DNA of 64,000 nt, from positions 1 through 64,000 of the IMG/VR virus record IMGVR_UViG_3300043411_001639, one strand, 5' to 3'. Positions within the stretch are counted from its first letter, which is position 1. Each line of letters begins with the position of its first letter. A model generated the notes under the pieces. The model was not told where the DNA came from. It did no database searches and saw only the letters and a program-made list of their open reading frames with translations. Positions 23,591 through 31,321 of this stretch are shown piece after piece. This DNA comes from a virus. A program made the position numbers and the translations under genes.

Positions 23591-24019
23591 ATGGGGACTG
23601 GTAAGCGGTTTTTGGATCTTGCTATCAGAAAGTGTAGAGAGCACAAGTTTGATTCCGCGATGGAATTTACTCTGTGTGCTATTCTCGTGAAGAGTGGACG
23701 TGTTCTGTCCATTGGTTTTAACCGTTCGGGTTATTCAGCAATGATGACAAAGCACAAACACCACGATGGTGTTTGTTCCGTACACGCCGAAGTTGACGCT
23801 TTACTTCAGGCAAGAATGTGTGGTGTTACTGACGCAACCATCTATGTTGCCCGTGTTCGTAAAAAGGGTGATCTTGGATTGGCAAAGCCCTGTCCTATGT
23901 GTCAGTCAATTCTCCATGAACAGGGTATCAAGACTGCTTTCTTTACCTTGATTGGTTCAGATAATGCGTTTGGTACCCTTAACCTTCGTATTCCTCCAAC
24001 CTTCAAGAGAATGGGATAA
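23591..24019 (+). CDS. Cytidine/deoxycytidylate deaminase-like enzyme
   Basis: 142 residues from ATG 23591, chosen because CGGAG sits 5 bases upstream; a TTG at 23558 overlaps the -10 box. Zinc motifs H-A-E at 65-67 and P-C-P-M-C at 100-104 are those of CMP/dCMP-type deaminases, with Glu67 as proton shuttle. Likely converts a cytosine-containing nucleotide to its uracil form, feeding dTTP synthesis in an AT-rich phage; a tRNA or nucleoside substrate cannot be excluded. Codon use is GC-richer than in its neighbours. Confidence 0.8.
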   Translation: MGTGKRFLDLAIRKCREHKFDSAMEFTLCAILVKSGRVLSIGFNRSGYSAMMTKHKHHDGVCSVHAEVDALLQARMCGVTDATIYVARVRKKGDLGLAKPCPMCQSILHEQGIKTAFFTLIGSDNAFGTLNLRIPPTFKRMG

Positions 24020-24021
24020 CA

Positions 24022-24321
24022 GTGAAATATATCATCAAAGATCTCTATAAGCGTTTTCTTCTACTGTTTGTTTTAACAGTTCGTTCTGAACAAAGGAATG
24101 AAGTAGAGTTCAAGCATTTTCTTTGTCTCTACTTTTTAACAGTGAGCCATCATACAAAATTCTTCTCTGTTACCTGGAGAACAGGTCCAGATAATCTTCA
24201 TGATGGTTTTGGAACAAGTTTTGGTAGGTTTTTTGATAACGCTTTTACTTTAAGTGGTATTGGTGTGAGCAAACAACAAGATACACAAGGATGTTTGACT
24301 CCTATAACGGTTGTTTCATAG
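24022..24321 (+). CDS. Hypothetical protein
   Basis: 99 residues from GTG 24022, two bases after the deaminase stop. The hydrophobic F-L-L-L-F-V-L-T-V near residue 12 is too short for a sure membrane span. Rich in F and H. No family recognised. Confidence 0.55.
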   Translation: MKYIIKDLYKRFLLLFVLTVRSEQRNEVEFKHFLCLYFLTVSHHTKFFSVTWRTGPDNLHDGFGTSFGRFFDNAFTLSGIGVSKQQDTQGCLTPITVVS

Positions 24322-24325
24322 GTTA

Positions 24326-24361
24326 GTGTAATCCTATTCATATAGGAAGAGGAGAGGGGTA
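24326..24361 (+). repeat. 36-base intergenic element, copy 1
   Basis: A near copy lies at 39761-39796. Both begin GTGTAATCCTATTCA, contain a small hairpin (here CCTAT/ATAGG), and end in a purine tract GAGGAGAGGGG. Here the purine tract is a strong Shine-Dalgarno for ATG 24363. Confidence 0.65.
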
Positions 24362-24362
24362 T

Positions 24363-24866
24363 ATGTCTTCAGATCTGTATATTGATGGTTTTGTTAGTTC
24401 AGATAGAACTTATGATGAAGATAATATTGAAACCAAATGGATTGGTCATCTAGGAACTTGTACTTACTTTGGTTTTCACCTAACAGATAGAATCAATGAT
24501 TATCGTCATAGGAACTGTCTGAGATATTCAGAAGTAAAGTTTTTGACTGATGAACAAACAAGTGAAATCTATTCCGATTATTATAATCAACTACGTAGGT
24601 TTCAAGAAAAATTAGGCAATGATCATTGTAGTTGTAATCAACCAATGTCTGATGAAGATGTTGAAGCACTTGTTTCTATCTTTGATGGTCTGGATAAACA
24701 CTGGCAACATCTAAACAGTTTAACAGATAAAGAGTTTGATGCTCTTGGTTATGCATATGTAAGACCAACTCCTGAGAAAGTTAGGGAGGATATCTTTTCT
24801 GGTGAAGAGATCAGGGATAGTTTGGTTGATATGATTGGCTTTTACTGGAATACAAGGTGTGACTGA
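24363..24866 (+). CDS. Hypothetical protein
   Basis: 167 residues with an unusually strong Shine-Dalgarno from the 36-base element. Acidic, with H-C-S-C-N in the middle. No family recognised. Confidence 0.7.
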   Translation: MSSDLYIDGFVSSDRTYDEDNIETKWIGHLGTCTYFGFHLTDRINDYRHRNCLRYSEVKFLTDEQTSEIYSDYYNQLRRFQEKLGNDHCSCNQPMSDEDVEALVSIFDGLDKHWQHLNSLTDKEFDALGYAYVRPTPEKVREDIFSGEEIRDSLVDMIGFYWNTRCD

Positions 24867-24867
24867 C

Positions 24868-25146
24868 ATGAATCAAAGATATTTCAACGGTACATTCATC
24901 TGTTACAGGGTTCCTAACCCACAGAATCCCAACAAAACAAACACAGTGTTTTATTTCTGTTGCATTGATGGTATTCCAGCTAATGTATCAGAAGAGGTTT
25001 GGGAGAACTGTAATCCTGAACATCAATGTCTTAGAGTAACCATCTCTCCTACCAAGGGATTTATTAGAGAATGGTTTAATGGTGCTAATGAGGCTGTGAT
25101 CAATACTCCAGCTAATCATTTTCAAACAACAAACATCTGGGGATAG
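24868..25146 (+). CDS. Hypothetical protein
   Basis: 92 residues from ATG 24868, one base after the previous stop. Looks like a small beta domain (FICYRVPNP, VFYFCCIDG). No family recognised. Confidence 0.6.
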   Translation: MNQRYFNGTFICYRVPNPQNPNKTNTVFYFCCIDGIPANVSEEVWENCNPEHQCLRVTISPTKGFIREWFNGANEAVINTPANHFQTTNIWG

Positions 25147-25153
25147 GATAGTT

Positions 25154-25282
25154 ATGAATACTACCAGAGTGCAACCCAATTACAATCCCAACACAGATCC
25201 AATTGAACTTGCTGTTATGGGTTTTGTGTGTTTGTTTGCGTTGTTCTCTCTGTTCTTTGTAATGATTGAACAGTGCAACTAG
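25154..25282 (+). CDS. Single-pass membrane microprotein
   Basis: 42 residues: an asparagine-rich N-terminus, then a span at about 18-38 (LAVMGFVCLFALFSLFFVM). Confidence 0.5.
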   Translation: MNTTRVQPNYNPNTDPIELAVMGFVCLFALFSLFFVMIEQCN

Positions 25283-25311
25283 TCTAGGACTGTGTTAGAG
25301 TAGGGTATCAA

Positions 25312-26007
25312 ATGCACGGTAAATACTCAACTCTTGTACTTCAATCAAAAAACATAAAAACTGGTCTTGTATCTGCTACCTATTCCTCTATTGATGCAAC
25401 CTGTCCTAAGTCTTGTCCCTTCATGGGAGAAGGTTGTTATGCGCAGATAGGAATGGTAGGAATTCACACTGTCAGATTTAATAAAAAATACCATAGAGCT
25501 CGCTCTGTTGTTACCCCCGAAGACGTAGCAAGGGAGGAAGCAGTTTTAATTAAAAAGGCAATCTGTGAATCTAAAAACAACCTTCCTCTCCGTCTTCATG
25601 TGGCAGGAGATAGCAGGACAAACAAAGCTGCTAAACTACTAAGCAACTCAGTTAAACACTGGAATCAACCTGTTTGGTGTTATACTCACGCTTGGAGGAA
25701 TGTTCATAGAGAGTCATGGGGAACAAAGGTTAGTATCCTAGCTTCCTGTGAATCTATAACAGATGCTAAGATAGCAATGAACAAGGGATATGCGGTTGCA
25801 ATAGTAACTCCTCCACATCCTTCTCCTAAAGCTTATATGCAAGATGGGGTTAAAGTTATCCCCTGTCCAGCACAAACCCATGACAATGTTACTTGTGTTA
25901 CCTGTAAACTATGTTGGAATGATCAGAAACTCCTGAAACAAAACGCTGTTATAGCTTTTGAAGCTCATGGAGTTATGAAACGTAGAGTATTGAATGTACT
26001 ACAATGA
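25312..26007 (+). CDS. Cysteine-rich GP88-like phage protein
   Basis: 231 residues with GAGTAGGG upstream. C-P-K-S-C-P-F-M-G-E-G-C-Y-A at residues 31-44 and C-V-T-C-K-L-C near residue 202 match my memory of a conserved phage family (Pfam GP88, related to DUF7227) of unknown function. The cysteine spacing suggests a metal or iron-sulfur site. L-R-L-H-V-A-G-D near residue 94 is also typical. Function cannot be stated. Confidence 0.7.
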   Translation: MHGKYSTLVLQSKNIKTGLVSATYSSIDATCPKSCPFMGEGCYAQIGMVGIHTVRFNKKYHRARSVVTPEDVAREEAVLIKKAICESKNNLPLRLHVAGDSRTNKAAKLLSNSVKHWNQPVWCYTHAWRNVHRESWGTKVSILASCESITDAKIAMNKGYAVAIVTPPHPSPKAYMQDGVKVIPCPAQTHDNVTCVTCKLCWNDQKLLKQNAVIAFEAHGVMKRRVLNVLQ

Positions 26008-26219
26008 AAATAAGAAAACAGATCCAAGAGATAAAACCTGGAGACTTGGTTTATTCTATCTTTGATAAAAGTTACTTAGTGTTAGACAATAAATTTATTG
26101 GATTGTCTTGTTTTAACAACGAAATTTTTAAAATGATCTGTCTTTCTGCTAAAGGAAATATTGTGGACATACAAGCTAACGCAGATAAATGTTATACTCT
26201 TTTAAATGATAGAAGTTAA
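26004..26219 (+). CDS. KPGD-family small protein
   Basis: 71 residues, ATGA overlap. E-I-K-P-G-D-L-V-Y near residue 11, then Y-L-V-L-D. First of three coupled members. Confidence 0.65.
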   Translation: MKIRKQIQEIKPGDLVYSIFDKSYLVLDNKFIGLSCFNNEIFKMICLSAKGNIVDIQANADKCYTLLNDRS

Positions 26220-26427
26220 AAAGATATCCGAGTTAATACCTGGAGATTTAGTGTTTATATATAACAAATTTCTTTGTATTCTATTATCAAAAAAAACTAA
26301 CACTGTGAAAAGTCTTACTATTCCTAGCTATGAAACTACAGGTTATGAACTAACATGTTTATGGCCCACAACTTTAGTTAAAACAACTTTTCATTCTGGG
26401 AATAAAGATATTCAGGTTTTAAAATGA
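26206..26427 (+). CDS. KPGD-family small protein
   Basis: 73 residues. L-I-P-G-D-L-V-F-I, then L-C-I-L-L-S-K, and the ending I-Q-V-L-K shared exactly with the next gene. Confidence 0.65.
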   Translation: MIEVKKISELIPGDLVFIYNKFLCILLSKKTNTVKSLTIPSYETTGYELTCLWPTTLVKTTFHSGNKDIQVLK

Positions 26428-26633
26428 TTTCCTATAAACCAACAGCTAAAACAGTTCCAGGTGATTTAATATTTGTTAAAAATAGATTTTGTGGAATGCT
26501 GATGTCAAAAACATCAGAAATAAGTCAAGTTTGGGGACAAGTAGAAACAATCTTTAAACTAACCTGTTTACATCCTGTAACTGGAATTACTGTCGTTAGT
26601 TATGCTTTTTATTCAATTCAGGTATTAAAATGA
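26424..26633 (+). CDS. KPGD-family small protein
   Basis: 69 residues, ATGA overlap. T-V-P-G-D-L-I-F-V-K-N, then G-M-L-M-S-K and the tail I-Q-V-L-K. A recent tandem copy of the gene at 26206. Confidence 0.65.
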   Translation: MISYKPTAKTVPGDLIFVKNRFCGMLMSKTSEISQVWGQVETIFKLTCLHPVTGITVVSYAFYSIQVLK

Positions 26634-26914
26634 AAACAACTCTAGAACCCGTATATCAATGTGAAACTTGTAACAACAGATCACTGGACAAACATCAGAT
26701 TGAACAGTGTGAAGCTAAAGGAAACCTCTTTGTTGGAAGAAAAGTAATGTTAAAAGAGTACCTAACCACCTGTAATATTATCAGTCACAGCACTGAGTTT
26801 ATGAACGGACACAAACCTTCAGAAATAACAGTACAATTCCCTTGGCAAGTATTACCAACTAAGATCTATCCAAACACTACCTGGGAATTTGTTAGTTACG
26901 CTGGAACATGGTAA
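26630..26914 (+). CDS. Small zinc-finger-like protein
   Basis: 94 residues, ATGA overlap. Y-Q-C-E-T-C near residue 10 and I-E-Q-C-E near residue 25 match the C-x-x-C ... K-C-E pattern at the start of the genes at 27376 and 38394. The rest is beta-rich and unrelated to those. Confidence 0.6.
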   Translation: MKTTLEPVYQCETCNNRSLDKHQIEQCEAKGNLFVGRKVMLKEYLTTCNIISHSTEFMNGHKPSEITVQFPWQVLPTKIYPNTTWEFVSYAGTW

Positions 26915-27153
26915 TGATAGGAAGCATTATAACCAATCTTGGTACAGCAACAACGAGTAACCGAAGCATTATAACCAATCTTGGTACAGCAACAACGAGT
27001 AACCAACTTGGTATAATTTTAGACAGGACTTTTGTAAGAACAAATGTTTACCAAGTTGATGTTTATCAGAATATTGTCCTTCTATCAAGTGGTAAAATAG
27101 TTAAATTAACTTTTGTTGATGCTGCGTTGGATGTTTTAACTGAAAGATATTAA
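26908..27153 (+). CDS. KPGD-like small protein with 14-residue internal duplication
   Basis: 81 residues from ATG 26908 (ATG 26914 also possible). S-I-I-T-N-L-G-T-A-T-T-S-N occurs twice because of a 42-base tandem repeat. The part after the repeat, L-G-I-I-L, matches the family's I-V-L strand and the downstream paralogue. Confidence 0.6.
   Translation: MVMIGSIITNLGTATTSNRSIITNLGTATTSNQLGIILDRTFVRTNVYQVDVYQNIVLLSSGKIVKLTFVDAALDVLTERY
26921..27004 (+). repeat. 42-base perfect tandem duplication
   Basis: Copy 1 at 26921-26962, copy 2 at 26963-27004, apparently identical. In frame, so it lengthens the protein by 14 residues. Its perfection suggests a recent event. Confidence 0.9.
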
Positions 27154-27368
27154 TGGTTGGAATAATCATAACCAATTTTAGTGATGGATTAAGAGACAAT
27201 CTAGTTGGTATAGTTCTAAGTCAAACTTTTGTTGGGAAAGGTCGGATGTCAAATCAAGATATCTGGCGTATTGTTGTTCTTTTATCTGATGGTAAATTGT
27301 TTGAACAAGTGTTCACTGAACATTTGTTAATGATGTATAACGTTCTAAAATCCAAAGAAACGGAATAA
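27153..27368 (+). CDS. Small protein, paralogue of the previous gene
   Basis: 71 residues, TAATG overlap. MVGIIITNFSDGL, L-V-G-I-V-L-S-Q-T-F-V and V-V-L-L-S-D-G-K parallel the upstream protein, here without the 14-residue repeat. Confidence 0.6.
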   Translation: MVGIIITNFSDGLRDNLVGIVLSQTFVGKGRMSNQDIWRIVVLLSDGKLFEQVFTEHLLMMYNVLKSKETE

Positions 27369-27375
27369 TAAACCA

Positions 27376-27729
27376 ATGCCCTATCAAGTCTGGAAATGTA
27401 GTATTTGTGACAAAGAGTGTGAAACAAAAAAAGAAGCTGTTAAGTGTGAAAAACAGAAGGTAGATCCACCACAACACAAGGTAGGAGATGTTGTTTTGGT
27501 TAAAACTGAGTACGAAAAAGAACCACATGGTATTATCCAAGAAACTGTTGAGAGAACAGTTATAGGAGTTGAGTTAGGTTGTTCCCCATATGCTCCTAAT
27601 GGTGGTATGCATGACTGGTATGTTATTCTTAATGAAGAGATATCAGAGCTTCTAACAGATAATGAAGGCAATGAATACCTTGATACTACAGATCAGATCT
27701 TAGAACACCGTGCAACTAAAAAACCATGA
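27376..27729 (+). CDS. Zinc-finger plus small beta-domain protein, paralogue of gene at 38394
   Basis: 117 residues. C-S-I-C ... E-A-V-K-C-E (residues 9-30) is a C2-type zinc site; then K-V-G-D-V-V-L-V-K, a KPGD-like strand. The gene at 38394 has the same layout (C-C-S-C ... E-A-S-K-C-E, then I-G-P-A). Likely a nucleic-acid or protein adaptor; function unknown. Confidence 0.65.
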   Translation: MPYQVWKCSICDKECETKKEAVKCEKQKVDPPQHKVGDVVLVKTEYEKEPHGIIQETVERTVIGVELGCSPYAPNGGMHDWYVILNEEISELLTDNEGNEYLDTTDQILEHRATKKP

Positions 27730-27932
27730 AGTTCCTCTATACTAATCCAAGAGACATAAACCTTGGTGATATAGTAATAAATATTCAACAAAGTAAAATC
27801 TGGATAATTCTTAACAAACAGCCTACAAAACATGAAAACCTACATATGTTTTCATACATGAGTTTTGATGGCAAGGTTAAAGTTGATATTTTTGGACAAG
27901 AGATTAAAGTATTAAACAATGGCAACAGTTAA
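27726..27932 (+). CDS. KPGD-family small protein
   Basis: 68 residues, ATGA overlap. D-I-N-L-G-D-I-V-I-N near residue 9, then W-I-I-L-N-K. Last gene before a promoter. Confidence 0.6.
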   Translation: MKFLYTNPRDINLGDIVINIQQSKIWIILNKQPTKHENLHMFSYMSFDGKVKVDIFGQEIKVLNNGNS

Positions 27933-27946
27933 ATGATTATATCATG

Positions 27947-27975
27947 TTGCAACCTCCCCTCTAACGTGCTAAGGT
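27947..27975 (+). promoter_or_regulatory. TTGCAA-N17-TAAGGT leaderless promoter
   Basis: TTGCAA 27947-27952, 17-base spacer, TAAGGT 27970-27975. ATG 27982 is 7 bases past the -10 box. Confidence 0.8.
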
Positions 27976-27981
27976 AAAACT

Positions 27982-28263
27982 ATGATCAAATATCATTCTC
28001 ATCCTGTGTTTGTATCATTGCTTGATGCTATTGCATATCATCAAATCAGAACGGAGAAATCTGCTGATTGCCTGTTTAATTCAAAGTGGCTCTATGACAT
28101 TTTGATGAACATGTGTGAAACAGAAACAGAAGAAGAGATGATGGAACAGAGAAAAGAATCATTCATGTTTGCTGTTCAAAAAACACAGGAGATTGAAGGT
28201 GTTACCTTTTCTCAGATTGAAGTTAACAATAAACTATACTGGACGTGGAACTATAATGGCTAA
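27982..28263 (+). CDS. Hypothetical protein, leaderless
   Basis: 93 residues, predicted leaderless start. An acidic helical middle (CETETEEEMMEQRKES). No family recognised. Confidence 0.7.
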   Translation: MIKYHSHPVFVSLLDAIAYHQIRTEKSADCLFNSKWLYDILMNMCETETEEEMMEQRKESFMFAVQKTQEIEGVTFSQIEVNNKLYWTWNYNG

Positions 28264-28657
28264 CAATGACTTGTTAAAGTTTGTAAGAAACATATCCGAT
28301 ACTTTTAAATCAGATCCTAGTGATGAAAATGAAACCTACTGTGACTGTGTTGTTAGAACAGTCCAAGATTTAGTTAAAACTGGATCTATTATCATATCTA
28401 ATCAACCTGGATATGACAAAGCAGTTAAATCTTATTGGAGTTCTGGCAAACCTGCCACTTATGATAGTTCCTATGAAGGCAAAGCAGCATATATGAGAGA
28501 TGTTGTTGCTTACGCAGAAACAGGTAATGATCAAGAACTAATTCTTGAAGCTGTGATTGATGAACTAGATCTATTGCTACAAAACCCGTTGCAACACCCG
28601 CTGGAACCTGCTAAGGTTGGGTTGCAAGTCAGTCAACGATCTAACAAGGGAATCTAA
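28256..28657 (+). CDS. Hypothetical protein with promoter-encoded tail
   Basis: 133 residues from ATG 28256, overlapping the upstream gene by 8 bases. Polar. The last 23 residues (from LLQNPLQHPLEPAKVG) are read through the promoter at 28589 and its leader. Confidence 0.6.
   Translation: MANNDLLKFVRNISDTFKSDPSDENETYCDCVVRTVQDLVKTGSIIISNQPGYDKAVKSYWSSGKPATYDSSYEGKAAYMRDVVAYAETGNDQELILEAVIDELDLLLQNPLQHPLEPAKVGLQVSQRSNKGI
28589..28617 (+). promoter_or_regulatory. TTGCAA-N17-TAAGGT promoter inside a coding region
   Basis: TTGCAA 28589-28594, 17-base spacer, TAAGGT 28612-28617, all within the end of the gene at 28256. Drives 28658 with a leader containing AAGGGAA. Confidence 0.75.
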
Positions 28658-28912
28658 ATGATTTTCAACATCGCTCTTCATCAAATGGTTGGCAAGAACA
28701 ACCCAAACAAGGTTCTTGAATACAAGAAGGCTCTGAAAGCAGCTTTTCTAGATGATGATATTCCTAATGCTCTTTCAGAGCAGATCTTTAAGCAGGCTTA
28801 TGATGGTGCGGACGGCGTTTATATAAATCTTGAGGAGAATTATGAGAAGCTGGCAACCCTTGTCAATTCTGCTTTTGCTTATGGTTGCCAGCATGTAGTT
28901 CAGAAATTTTAA
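28658..28912 (+). CDS. Hypothetical protein
   Basis: 84 residues, first gene after a promoter, less AT-biased codons. Helical (KVLEYKKALKAAFL, EQIFKQAYDGA). No family recognised. Confidence 0.65.
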   Translation: MIFNIALHQMVGKNNPNKVLEYKKALKAAFLDDDIPNALSEQIFKQAYDGADGVYINLEENYEKLATLVNSAFAYGCQHVVQKF

Positions 28913-28913
28913 C

Positions 28914-29180
28914 ATGACAATCACAACCAGACATATCAACGATCTTCTTTCTGAGTTCAATGTCTACGTGATGCCTGATGGAACAATTCTAACAACAGAA
29001 GACTCTGATATTCCAGGGGCTTTTGAAGCTCTGGATACTCTGAGAATGGGGATTAAGACAGTGTTTCAGGAAGTGAAAGGTCAGATTCTTACAGAACTTT
29101 CACTTATGGGACAATTCCGTATGATTACTTCAATGTCCATTCATCTAATTCATGGTGATGGTTTCTATCATCATTTCTAA
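28914..29180 (+). CDS. Hypothetical protein
   Basis: 88 residues, one base after the previous stop. Helical; ends in histidines (IHGDGFYHHF). No family recognised. Confidence 0.6.
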   Translation: MTITTRHINDLLSEFNVYVMPDGTILTTEDSDIPGAFEALDTLRMGIKTVFQEVKGQILTELSLMGQFRMITSMSIHLIHGDGFYHHF

Positions 29181-29192
29181 GGAAAAATATCA

Positions 29193-29453
29193 ATGATCAT
29201 CGTAAAAAACTTGGTAATGGATAGTCCTCGTGTTGATGCTGTTGATGAGAAGACAGGGGAAACTCTGTTTACTATCAAGATCTCCAAGGAAGGTTTGTTT
29301 CTGTGTGTTGGTTCTATTAGTGAGGTATGTATCAACGATCAGATTCCAAACTTTAGCTTTGATCTTCTGGTAGCTATCATGCAACTTATCGTGAACTGGT
29401 ATCAAGTTCCTGAGTCTGTTAAAGTAAATCCTAGCAACAAGGTAATGTCGTGA
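29193..29453 (+). CDS. Hypothetical protein
   Basis: 86 residues, with AAGGA upstream. D-E-K-T-G-E-T-L-F-T-I beta hairpin then a helix (FDLLVAIMQLIVNWY). No family recognised. Confidence 0.6.
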   Translation: MIIVKNLVMDSPRVDAVDEKTGETLFTIKISKEGLFLCVGSISEVCINDQIPNFSFDLLVAIMQLIVNWYQVPESVKVNPSNKVMS

Positions 29454-29560
29454 ATAACAATAAAACGAGTTTTCCAACTAATACATTACTTCCACATTCA
29501 AACAACCTTGGTATTCCAATTGTTGAAGGAGTACGTATGTTTTATGATTCCAGTATTTGA
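29450..29560 (+). CDS. Hypothetical microprotein with GTG start
   Basis: 36 residues from a GTG in the previous stop. Asparagine- and proline-rich. Supported only by spacing. Confidence 0.4.
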   Translation: MNNNKTSFPTNTLLPHSNNLGIPIVEGVRMFYDSSI

Positions 29561-29627
29561 ATCTAAAAAAGAATCACAAGAATTTTTTGATCAATCTGCA
29601 AAACTTTACATCAAACAACATGAATAA
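29544..29627 (+). CDS. Hypothetical microprotein
   Basis: 27 residues, beginning inside the previous frame: MIPVFESKKESQEFFDQSAK. Fills the gap between two coupled genes. Weak evidence. Confidence 0.4.
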   Translation: MIPVFESKKESQEFFDQSAKLYIKQHE

Positions 29628-29922
29628 CACAAAAACAACTACATCAGAACGTCTCAAATGTCTGTTCCTCATCAAAGGGAACAAAGCCTATGTCAACCTA
29701 GCATTCTATGCTCTTGACTATCTGAAATATCATAGTTTTCTAAGAGCATGGATGAACAGAAAGGGAATGATGGTTGAGTTTGAACTAACCACCTCTCCAG
29801 AGAAAGTAGAAAACGTTCTTCTTGCTATTGGAATGCAACGTGGATTGTTTAACGAAGAGAACCAACAGTTTCTTGCAACATATCAAGCTGCTCCAATGCA
29901 GTATGAATCAAAACTGGACTGA
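29620..29922 (+). CDS. Hypothetical protein
   Basis: 100 residues from ATG 29620, inside the previous stop. K-A-Y-V-N-L-A-F-Y-A-L-D-Y, then a hydrophobic core and L-L-A-I-G-M. Could be a small alpha/beta domain. Function unknown. Confidence 0.6.
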   Translation: MNNTKTTTSERLKCLFLIKGNKAYVNLAFYALDYLKYHSFLRAWMNRKGMMVEFELTTSPEKVENVLLAIGMQRGLFNEENQQFLATYQAAPMQYESKLD

Positions 29923-29926
29923 CATC

Positions 29927-30118
29927 ATGTTAAAAGAAGTATCAAACTGGTTTAAGATCCTAAAGGCAATCAACCAAGGATTGATCATTGATACTAAACA
30001 CTTCTCTATAGCAGACAGACGCGGTTGTTTGGTTGATTCAACAGGTAAAAACTGGTGGATCTATAACATGAGAGATGATGTCTCAGTTGATAACATCATC
30101 AATTCTATCAAGAAATAA
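29927..30118 (+). CDS. Hypothetical small protein
   Basis: 63 residues from ATG 29927, 4 bases after the previous stop. Basic, one domain-sized unit (K-N-W-W-I-Y-N-M-R). No family recognised. Confidence 0.6.
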   Translation: MLKEVSNWFKILKAINQGLIIDTKHFSIADRRGCLVDSTGKNWWIYNMRDDVSVDNIINSIKK

Positions 30119-30129
30119 ATAAAAATCTG

Positions 30130-30158
30130 TTGCATCTCCGCTCGGAACCTGCTAGTGT
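30130..30158 (+). promoter_or_regulatory. TTGCAT-N17-TAGTGT promoter
   Basis: TTGCAT 30130-30135, 17-base spacer, TAGTGT 30153-30158, then GAGGG before ATG 30176. Confidence 0.75.
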
Positions 30159-30175
30159 CGGGTTGAGGGCTGAAC

Positions 30176-30418
30176 ATGGATAACAATAAAATCCGAGATT
30201 TCAACAAACTCAAAATCATCCACGAAATTACAACTCTCCTGCTTTCTTCAAAACGGAAGAAGTTTTTCTATTATTATCCCACGGTTTTTTCTGGGAGTCG
30301 CCATTTTGTGGAAGAATTTCTTCATGAAATCGGATTTCAAATTGATGAAGATCGTAGTGGTGTGAAAAAGACAGGCCCCGATACTTTTCAATCGTTTTTT
30401 GTTTTTAAGCGTCTATAA
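30176..30418 (+). CDS. Hypothetical basic protein
   Basis: 80 residues, monocistronic between two promoters. S-S-K-R-K-K-F-F-Y-Y-Y and a C-terminal F-F-V-F-K-R. No family recognised. Confidence 0.65.
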   Translation: MDNNKIRDFNKLKIIHEITTLLLSSKRKKFFYYYPTVFSGSRHFVEEFLHEIGFQIDEDRSGVKKTGPDTFQSFFVFKRL

Positions 30419-30430
30419 CAAACAAACCAG

Positions 30431-30459
30431 TTGCAACCCACCTCTGAACGTGGTAGAGT
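30431..30459 (+). promoter_or_regulatory. TTGCAA-N17-TAGAGT promoter
   Basis: TTGCAA 30431-30436, 17-base spacer, TAGAGT 30454-30459. ATG 30469 is 10 bases past the -10 box, leaving a leader of about 3 bases. Confidence 0.75.
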
Positions 30460-30468
30460 CAACCCATC

Positions 30469-31146
30469 ATGGAAGAAAACAACACCATCAGGGTTGCACA
30501 CTTTAGTGACCTTCACGGCATGTGGAGGTTCATTGAACAAAAACTCCCTTATCTGGAAGATCAGAACGGGGAAGTAGAACTTCTCATCAACACAGGTGAT
30601 TTTCTTCCTAACATCGGTCGTCCTGTTAATCCTGAGCAGGAGATGGAGTTTCAGGCAAACTGGTTCAAGCAGAACAAAGATGGCATGTTTGCTGCTTTTG
30701 GTAACAGACCTATTGTTACCGTAGATGGAAATCATGATTTTCTTTGCCTTGGTGATCTTCTCAAGGAGAATGATTATCAGGGTGAAGTTCTTATCATTCG
30801 TCCTGGTGAGATTGTTAGCTACAAAAACAAAACCTTTGCCGGATTCAGTGAAATTCCCTATATCATGGGGGAATGGAACAGAGAAGTTCAGGGAGAAGAA
30901 CTAAAGCGCCTGAGCCATTTAACGCTTCAGCAGGGCGCGGAAATATTGCTAACTCATGTTCCGCCCGCTGGAATTCTTAGCGGCCCTTATGGGGCTAATG
31001 AGCTGACTAACGCTTTGTTCTATACTGAGCATAATACCAAGGTTCATATGTTTGGTCATGTCCATCCCGCGGGTGGAATGAAAATTATTGAATGCGGTAT
31101 GTTTTTTAGTAACGCTGCTTGTAGCATTAGTATCATTGAGATCTAA
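30469..31146 (+). CDS. Calcineurin-like metallophosphoesterase
   Basis: 225 residues. All metal-ligand blocks are present: S-D-L-H (13-16), T-G-D-F near 44, G-N-H-D (87-90), T-H-V-P-P (162-166) and G-H-V-H (196-199). Hydrolyses a phosphomonoester or phosphodiester; candidates are a nucleotide, a cyclic nucleotide or an RNA end. Near-leaderless promoter; codon use less AT-rich than in the following genes. Might act with the cyclic-phosphate receiver-like protein at 40731, but they are 9 kb apart. Confidence 0.88.
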   Translation: MEENNTIRVAHFSDLHGMWRFIEQKLPYLEDQNGEVELLINTGDFLPNIGRPVNPEQEMEFQANWFKQNKDGMFAAFGNRPIVTVDGNHDFLCLGDLLKENDYQGEVLIIRPGEIVSYKNKTFAGFSEIPYIMGEWNREVQGEELKRLSHLTLQQGAEILLTHVPPAGILSGPYGANELTNALFYTEHNTKVHMFGHVHPAGGMKIIECGMFFSNAACSISIIEI

Positions 31147-31150
31147 AACA

Positions 31151-31321
31151 ATGCAAACAAAACAACAACTTGAAATAAAATTTGATTCTGATTATTCAAA
31201 ACTTGGTATTTATTTTGAGGGAGAATACATTGCTTATATCCCTCAAAATCTAGACTGTTTTGAACTGTTGTATATCATGATTGTTATTTTGAACAAGTTA
31301 ATTTTAACAAAACATATATGA
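31151..31321 (+). CDS. Hypothetical small protein
   Basis: 56 residues from ATG 31151. Two strands then a hydrophobic helix near the C-terminus (LLYIMIVILNKLIL). No family recognised. Confidence 0.55.
   Translation: MQTKQQLEIKFDSDYSKLGIYFEGEYIAYIPQNLDCFELLYIMIVILNKLILTKHI

Noticed and set aside
101-27932. KPGD proteins as MazF toxins
   Set aside because: Only the initial G-D-(I/V) strand resembles MazF; the length is shorter and the catalytic Arg/Thr context is not visible.
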